A stretch of DNA of 26,879 bases, taken from contig CAJNDS010002458.1 of assembly GCA_905221605.1 (NCBI GenBank), forward strand, positions 387,501 through 414,379, given 5' to 3'. This document shows positions 1 through 7,100 of this stretch, one piece after another. This stretch comes from Symbiodinium natans. Its lineage: Eukaryota; Sar; Dinophyceae; Suessiales; Symbiodiniaceae. Every line of letters begins with the position of its first letter. The first letter of the stretch is position 1. The position numbers were made by a program, and so were the translations under genes. Below the pieces are notes generated by a model that did not search any database, was not told where the DNA came from, and worked only from the letters and a program-made list of their open reading frames with translations.

Positions 1-32
1 CTACTGCGTTCAGCTGACCAAGGCTACACCCG

Positions 33-114
33 GAACCCTAAACCCTAACCCCTAACCCCTAAACCCTAAACCCTAAACCCTAAACCCTAAACCCCAAACC
101 CTAAACCCTAAACC
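33..114 (-). repeat. CCCTAAA tract
   Basis: About eleven units, C-rich on the + strand, some CCCCTAA and CCCCAAA variants. Confidence 0.9.
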
Positions 115-157
115 CAGCTTCGGGGTTCGCACGGTCCCCAGGGTAAGAAACCCCCAG

Positions 158-241
158 GAAGCGCTCGAGGGCATCGGCCGCCTGACAGAATCGGACCTTT
201 CGCGACTCCGCGGCTCCATGGGCAAGATGGGGCTGCAGTAG
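158..241 (+). CDS. Possible terminal exon of an upstream gene
   Basis: Acceptor CCCCCAG|G followed by 27 codons (EALEGIGRLTESDLSRLRG then SMGKMGLQ) and a TAG stop at 239-241, inside otherwise telomeric-repeat DNA. Composition looks coding, but there is no family match and I could not join it in phase to the open segment at 1-32. Confidence 0.3.
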   Translation, partial: EALEGIGRLTESDLSRLRGSMGKMGLQ

Positions 242-735
242 CGGCGCAGGGTTGAGGGACGTAGGGTCTAGCGATCCTAAACCCTAAGCCCTAAACCCTA
301 AACCCTAAACCCTAAACCTAAACCCTAAACCCTATAAACCCTAAACCCTAACCCCTAATCCCTAGTCCTAAACCCAATCCCCTACACTAGGGTTTACGCT
401 GGCAGAGTGATCGTTTTGCTGGGGGGCTTTGCTCGCCATAAGTGCGGGCGTCCACACGCAGAAAAAAGGGTCCACAGGGTTTAGGGTCCAGGTTTGGGGG
501 GTTTGAGGGTTTCTGGTAGTTCAGTTCAGCAGGGGGATTAGGGGTTATTGCTTCGGTGGGCTGAGGGGATTTCAGTTTAAGATCTACAGGACTCAGGGTC
601 AGCCCGGTCGACTGAGGGTGTCTTGTTGTTGACTGTGGTTCACTCAGGCTTCCAGATCTTGAGCTTCTGGACTACGTTTGCTACCTAGAGGCTCACATAC
701 TATAACCCCCTACCCAACCTGTGATGTCCTTTCAG

Positions 736-846
736 TCGGATGCTTTAGTGACGAACAGTCAGATACCCCAGAATAGGATAGGTCACAGGCCTCGTATGGT
801 AGCTGTTGCAAATTTCCAAAAGTTCGAGACTTCCTGGCCATACAGG
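736..846 (+). CDS. Possible upstream exon (37 codons, phase 0)
   Basis: Open between CTTTCAG|TCGG and ACAGG|GTATGG. It contains IGHRPRMVAVANF, loosely like the GHEIVALANL block near the DPH6 N-terminus. Against this, the ELDSYMYQTVGH block that should follow was not found, and the spacing is off by two residues. Confidence 0.25.
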
Positions 847-1020
847 GTATGGGGTAGAGGGCTTGAGGGTTGAGGGCTAAGCGTTAAACCCTAAACCCTA
901 CTAGATCGCTCCTGAACATAATGTTTAGGGTTTTAGGATATAAAACAGGGTTTAGGATTTACGGTTGTTTAGGGCGAATTTTTCACGTTCAACCGCCCCC
1001 AAGGGCACTTAAGCAAGCAG

Positions 1021-1081
1021 CCAAATGTCGTTGATCCAAATTCGCGGCCCTTTCTTGTACCTCAGCGAGAGGGACTCTACT
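1021..1081 (+). CDS. Possible DPH6 exon upstream of VEDL (SLIQIRG...)
   Basis: After AAGCAG|C, reads QMSLIQIRGPFLYLSERDST and ends at ACT|GTACCC in phase 0, which would join to VEDL. DPH6 has MxxPLxRRxIRG followed by a variable stretch at this place. This copy would be about four residues shorter before IRG, so it is suggestive only. Confidence 0.4.
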
Positions 1082-1125
1082 GTACCCTAAACCCTACAAC
1101 AACCCAAAACCTCAGCCCGGTGCAG

Positions 1126-1164
1126 GTGGAAGACCTGACGCTGCTTTTGCAGGAGGTGTTGGAG
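1126..1164 (+). CDS. DPH6: DPH6 exon 1 of those found (VEDLTLLLQEVLE)
   Basis: Thirteen codons, phase 0 at both ends, after GTGCAG|GTGGAA and before GAG|GCACC (GC donor). It matches the conserved VEDLxxLLxxV segment. An upstream AG at 1114-1115 would add about three residues. The frame stays open to 1182 and ends at GAG|GT there, but using that donor would insert residues between LQEVLE and AFPDV that the family lacks. Confidence 0.8.
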
Positions 1165-4100
1165 GCACCAGGGCGCGTGGAGGTTTATAGGGTTTAGGGT
1201 TTAGTGTTTGAGAAGGCTTAGGGGTCTCTGAACGCTCCCTCTGTGCCTCCCGGGGATGAGGGGTTGGGATTTGGGGTTTAGGGTGTAGGGTTTAGGGTTT
1301 AGGGTTCAGGGTGGAGGTTGGTAGGGCTTAGGGTTTAGGATCTAGGCTTCGGTTTGGAGGTTTCGGTCTTTAGGTTTGAGCATGTCAGGGGTTGCGCGTG
1401 TGGGCATGAAGCTCCACCTGAGATTCTATTTACCTACAGTTTAGTAGCAACTACCCTTCACTAAGTAGGTATAATACCCCATAACACTGTAGGTAAAAAA
1501 AATATCCCACGCAGTTCCTGTTCAGTCACCCTAAACCCTAAACCCTACACCCTAAACCCTAGACCCTAGACCCTAGACCCTAAACCCTAAACCCTGAACC
1601 CCAAGCCCTACCCTTAGGGTCTTGTTCAGGCCTTCCCGGACGTGAGTGCAGTGAGCTGCGGCGCGATTCTGAGATGCTCGCCTGTATCTGGCGGGTTTAG
1701 GGTTTAGGGTTTAGGGTTTAGGGTTTAGGGAGACTGAACAGGAGGGGCCCCCTTCCTATACTAACTGTAGTTAAGGGACTTGTAACCTAATTTTAGGATC
1801 CTTCTAACCTAAATTTAGGATCCTTACAACCTCTACTTATGACTAAGGTGGGGCATCGGATCCTTGACACTTCTTGGGTTTTTTCAGAGGCTCTAATAGG
1901 AAGTCTTGGGTTTAGGGTTAGGGGGTTTATAGGGTTTATAGGGCTTATAGGGTTTACAGGGTTTACAGGGTTTATAGGGTTTGTAGGGTTTATAGGGTTT
2001 ACAGGGTTTACAGTGTTTACAGGGTTTACAGGGTTTACAGGGTTTATAGGGTTTATAGGGTTTATAGGGTTTATAGGGTTTATAACCCTAAACCCTAAAC
2101 CCTAAACCCTAAACCCTAAACCCTAAACCCTAAACCCTAAACCCTAAACCCTAAACCCTAAACCCTGGTGCAGGGGATGCCTACTGCGGTTGACTGTTCC
2201 CCAATGGAGGTATTGGAGTCTCGGTGCTTGGGACCTTGAGGCCGTAATGTTCGAGGTTTTTGCATGTCTCAGTGGGTTTAGGGTTCTAGGTGCCCTAAAC
2301 CCTAAACCCTAGGGTTTAGGATTTAGGTTCCCTAAACCCTAAACTCTGAACCAAAACCCGAAACCCTACACTGCTTTTCGGTTTAGGGTTTAGGGCTTAG
2401 TTTTCCAGGTTGGGAAACTTTCCCTGGACCCTAAACCCCAAACCCTAAACCCTAAGCCCTAAGCCCTAAACCCTAAACCCCAAACCCTAAACCCTAAACC
2501 CTAAACCCTGAACTCCCGGGCAGCTTGGAATGCCTCTCAGCCAAGGTGACTACCAGCGTTGTCGCGCAGGGGCCTCGGCAACAAGCCTTGTCTGCCCAGC
2601 AACCCAGAACCCCAAAACCCCACAACCCCAAATGTTTAGGGTTTAGGGTTTAGGGTTTAGGGTTTAGGGTTTAGGGTAAACCCCAAAACCCCCGAAATTC
2701 CAGAACCCCGAAACCCCAAAACCCAAAACCCCTTAACCCCACATAGTAAGGGCCCATACTCCGGATCCCTATCAACAAGGGACAAGGGCCATACTTGTTC
2801 CAACCTCTTAGACTGAATGTCGGCCCTAAACCCTAAACCCTAAACCCTAAAGCCTAAAGCCTAAACCCTAAACCCCTGAAAGTCGATCCAAAACTAGGGT
2901 TCATGGTTAGGGAACCCCTGAGGTGGAGCACGTGTGCAGCCGACTGAACCTGAAAGTGCTGGCTTTCCTCTGGCGGCAGGACCCTAAACCCTAAACCCTC
3001 AGCCCTAAACCCTAAACCCTAAACCCTAAACCCTAAACCCTAAACCCTAAATTAAATCCTGAACCCTGCATGGCACAGTCTAAGAATTACTGAGCATACC
3101 CCTTGGGCATACCCAGAGATAGAAGTTAAGGGGTATGTTGGGATGTTCCCCCTCTATACGAACAGTCCTTAATAGAGATGATAGTACCCCCTTACTGTGG
3201 TCCCTATTGAGGACTGTTAGAAAAAAGGGGGGGGGGGGACATCCCAAGGGGTATGGTACAATCCTTCTCCTTCTGAAGGCTAAGGGGTAACGGTTTGGGG
3301 GTATGTTGGATTAAGTTTAGGTACAGGGCTTCAGGCTCGGGTGCGGAACAGCCGGCATGCACCTGAAGTTTGTTTAGGGTTCCGAGCAGGAAGCAGCCCT
3401 AAACCTAAACCCTAGACCCTAAACCCCTATGCCCCCCAAACAGAACAAGGCCACCAAGGGTGTGTAGGGTTTAGGGTTTAGGGTTGGGCAAAAACCACGA
3501 CAGCAAGCCACCTTTCATGGGTTCCCCTACACCCCCCCTCTATACTACCCCATAAGTATCCCTAAATAGCCTTAATTATGGGAGGAACCAACCTAGGGGG
3601 GGTACTATGGCGGGGGGTAGTGGAGGAACCCATGAACCTAGAATTGCAGGACCAGTCTCTGCTTCTCCAGCAGATGATTGCCGGGCAGCTCGACGCGCGA
3701 ATTGTCAAGGCAGCTAGACCTTCTTCCAGGGTTTAGGGTTTAGGGTAGGGTTTAGGGTTTAGGGTTTAGGGTTTAGGGTTTAGGGTTTAGGGTTTAGGGT
3801 TTAGGGTTTAGGGTTTAGGGTTTAGGGTTTAGGGTTTAGGGTTTAGGCCTTGGAGGTTCATGGTACTGAATATCCTTTTTCGAACTGTACTTATAGCCCA
3901 ATGATAACCATATTGAGGCACATAAAAATGGCATGCGAGTGCGTTAACAGTGGAGTTATAATTGGGTTATGAGTACCATGAACCTCCAAGGAGGCCCTAC
4001 GGATGTTGTTATCTTTTCCCTTCGTGCGTTTTCCTGTATAGCATATAACTTGGGGGCCTTAAAGGGGGTTCCTATATAGCAGCTTTAGGGCTCAAGTACA

Positions 4101-7100
4101 GGCTATAGAGAGACACGGACCCTTTTGGGGAAAGGGGCCCTAAGGTTAGAGAACCACTTATTTGAATAAAGCCGCTGAACCAGAAACCCTAAACCCTAAA
4201 CCCTGAACTCAGACACTGAGCAACGAGAGGTGGCGAGTATGGGACTGGACGAGCGCCATGTGGGATGCCTCCTCAGAGCGCCACAAAGGGTTATCTTTGT
4301 TTAGGTTTTGGGGTTTGGGGTTTACTGTAGGGGTTTGGAGTTAAGAGTTTAGGGTTTAGGGTTTGGGGTTTACTGTAGGGGTTTAGGGTTTACAGGGTTT
4401 AGGGTTTGGGGTTTAGTGTTGGGATGTTCACCCTTATAGGAGGAACAGTACTTAATGGGGATTAGAATCGGGGGGGTTTGTGTGTTTAGGGTTTATCTAA
4501 GAAATATTCAATATACCCCCTTGGGCATAGGTAGAATCCTTCCTGATATTCTCCTTTTTTATAGGTTAAGGGGTATGGGCTTGGGGTATGTTGACTTATT
4601 CTTAGAGTTTAGGTTTCAGGGTTTCGGGACTGGGGTTTTTTGGGGGTTGGAACTTAGGGTTGAGTTGGTTGTTGTATGTGTGTGTGTGTCTTTCAGAAGT
4701 GAATGCCCCAGACCCTAACAAGGTCTGAACCATCCCAAAACAGAATCAGAAAGGACCGAAAAGCCTACACCCTAGACCATGCGCAACCCCTAAACCCATA
4801 AGCCCTTTGTGGTGCTTTACTATAACTTTACATCTTCAGCCTTTTTGGGTTTACTGGGTTTCTTAATAAAGGCAGCTAAAAAAATAATTTTTAGCTACCC
4901 TCTTAAGTGCAACCAAGAGCCTTACAAGGTCTTCTGCCAGCGCCAAGCGAATCCTGAAAAAAATAACAGTTGCGGACTTAACAACTCGGGTTTTGCTCTT
5001 GGGGCTGCGGTCCCTCATGGGGTGTATGAGTACTTCTCTTTCTTAGGGTTTTAGGGTTTAGGGTTTAGGGTTTCGGGTTTAGGGTTTAGGGTTTAGGGTT
5101 TATGGTTTATGGGGTTTAGGGTTAGGGTTTAGGGTTTAGGGTTTAGGGTTTCCTTTCTGCATCCCCTCTAGAAGTAAGGCGCTCTCTTTCGTTTGCTTCC
5201 CAGAAGGGAACCTTAGTTTAGAGAACTCCCCGTATATAGCGCTTTGGGGTTTAGGGTTTAGGGTTTAGGGTTTAGGTTTTAGGGTTTAGGGTTTAGGGTT
5301 TAGAGTTTTAGGGTTCAGGGTTCAGGGTTTAGAGCCACAGAGCAACCCCCACGCCAATCCCCCCCTGCCTACAGTTTCAGGGAGCCCGAATTGTATCCCC
5401 CCCCCCCCAAAAAAAAAAAAAAAAAAAAAAAGCATTTCCGATAATGCCAAAAGCACTTTCGGTTGAAACGTTTTTGACCCTAAGCCCTAAACCCTAAACA
5501 CTAAGGCAAGTCCATTCTGGATCCGAGCTTCTCTGCTCCTTGGACAGATCTGAGGGGCTTCCGAAATTAGGGACACCTGCTTGAGCTGCTTAGTATAGGG
5601 TTTAGGGTTTAGGGCTTAGGGTTTAGGGTTTAGGGTTTAGGGTTTACGGTTACTAGGACTTTCTTGTTTTGGTTTGGGTTCCCTTAGAAGCCACTTTAAA
5701 CCACAAAGGGGCACGATTTTTAATTCTAGGTTGCTCTTGGGTCTAGTACTACCCCTAAATCCTGAACCCTAAACCCTAAACGGAGAGTGTCAGGACATGC
5801 ACACCCCCAAACCCAAAACCCTAAACCCTAAACCGAGAGTGTCAGCACATGCACCACAGAAGTCCAGTGAGACAGACTTCCTGCAGCTGAACGACAGCCC
5901 AGGGCCTCCCCAAGCTCTCGAAACTCGTAGAAATCTTAAGCACGGGGTTTAGGGTTTAGGGTTTAGGGCTTAGGGCTTAGGGCTTAGGGCTTAGGGGTTG
6001 GGATGCTCCCCCTTATACTAACAGTCCTTAAAGGGAGGATTTTTAATGGGGGGGGTGGTATAATCCCTATTATAGGACTGTTAGTAAAGGGGGGAACATC
6101 CCAACCCCAAACCCGCATCCATAAGCCCCATGAACCGACCCGAAACCTGGCAGAAGTTGGGTTAGGGTCCAGGGTTTCAAGCTTAAATCATCAGGGCCAG
6201 AACATAAGTGATAACCCCTGTAAACCCTAAACCCTAAACCCTAAACCCTAGTGTAGTACGCCCCTCCCTGTGTCGAGAGCGCTCAATGGAGCTTGTGATG
6301 TTTTTTGACACCTTGTCTCTACGCCCTAAGCCCTGAGTGGACTGAGAGGCCCACCAAAGCCATAAATGCGGCGCATGAGCTTGTTTTGAGGTTTAGGGTT
6401 CAGGGTTTTAAGGAAGTAGGGTTTGGGGTCCTAACACCCGAGCACCGCCCGAGCTTCTTGGGCGTAGAGCATACCTGGCTCGAACCAGCAGCGAGCCAGG
6501 CGTACGTCCTCGGGCTGGGCAAGAAGTGGGGCCGCAGACCCAGAGGTTTAGTGTTGAGGACTTTGGGGATTCAGGGAAAATGCCCCAATTAGGCCTTGAT
6601 TGGCCTTCTGTTGGGCTTGGGAGGGGGTGGGAGGGGAGGGGTGGGGAAGAGGATCCTGCAAAACTTGCATTCTGGGTTTCCCATATATGCCAAACACCGC
6701 CCAAACACTCGAACCTCTAAACCCCAAGCCGGAAACCCCAGCCGCTAAACCCCAAACCCTATATACCCTAACTCCACGTCCTCTAGGACCCAGAAGTAGC
6801 GGCCCTTGTTCAATGTAGGCTTCCTTGCAAACCCCTTAAACTAAGCCAACCAGGGTGCCCTTTTTAGTTAAACCCTAAGCGCGAATCCCTAAACCCTAGA
6901 CCCTAAACCCTACTCTTGCACCTAGTCATGACTGAAGCAGGTGTCCATGTTTGTGGCGAGGGCGGCGAGTACGAAAGCGCAGGTGCCGCCTTGGTCGCAA
7001 GGGCTCTTATTATATTTGCTGAAGAACCCCCCCCCTAAAGAAAAAACAAAGAATACATGAAGCAAAAAACACATGAAGGTTCTTCCATATAAGGGCAATA

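Larger units (their letters stand above)
3717..6419 (+). other. DPH6 intron 5, 2.7 kb of stacked repeats
   Basis: Between exons that join in phase. It holds the family A element (3848-3991), a family D fragment, family B and C elements, repeats J and K, the poly(C)-poly(A) tract and eight or more TTTAGGG tracts in both orientations. It also has several 15-35 codon open islands, e.g. 4213-4289 (LSNERWRVWDWTSAMWDASS, donor GG|GTTATC), 4697-4723 (VNAPDPNK, AAG|GT) and 5848-5945 (HAPQKSSETDFLQLNDSPG). DPH6 has nothing at this place, so they are chance, unrelated, or captured fragments. Confidence 0.75.

Noticed and set aside
1-114. A chromosome end at the left edge
   Set aside because: The window starts with unique sequence, the tract is only about eleven units, and both orientations recur throughout.
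1839-2105. 88-codon open frame with GFIGFTG repeats
   Set aside because: It is the translation of the nine-base telomere-variant array; no domain, no codon structure beyond the repeat.
3429-3461. Gene start reading MPPKQNKATK
   Set aside because: Lies inside DPH6 intron 4 between exons that join in phase; an 11-codon open stretch is expected by chance.
5396-5431. Retroposon poly(A) tail
   Set aside because: No transcript-like body upstream and no flanking direct repeat found; left as a homopolymer tract.
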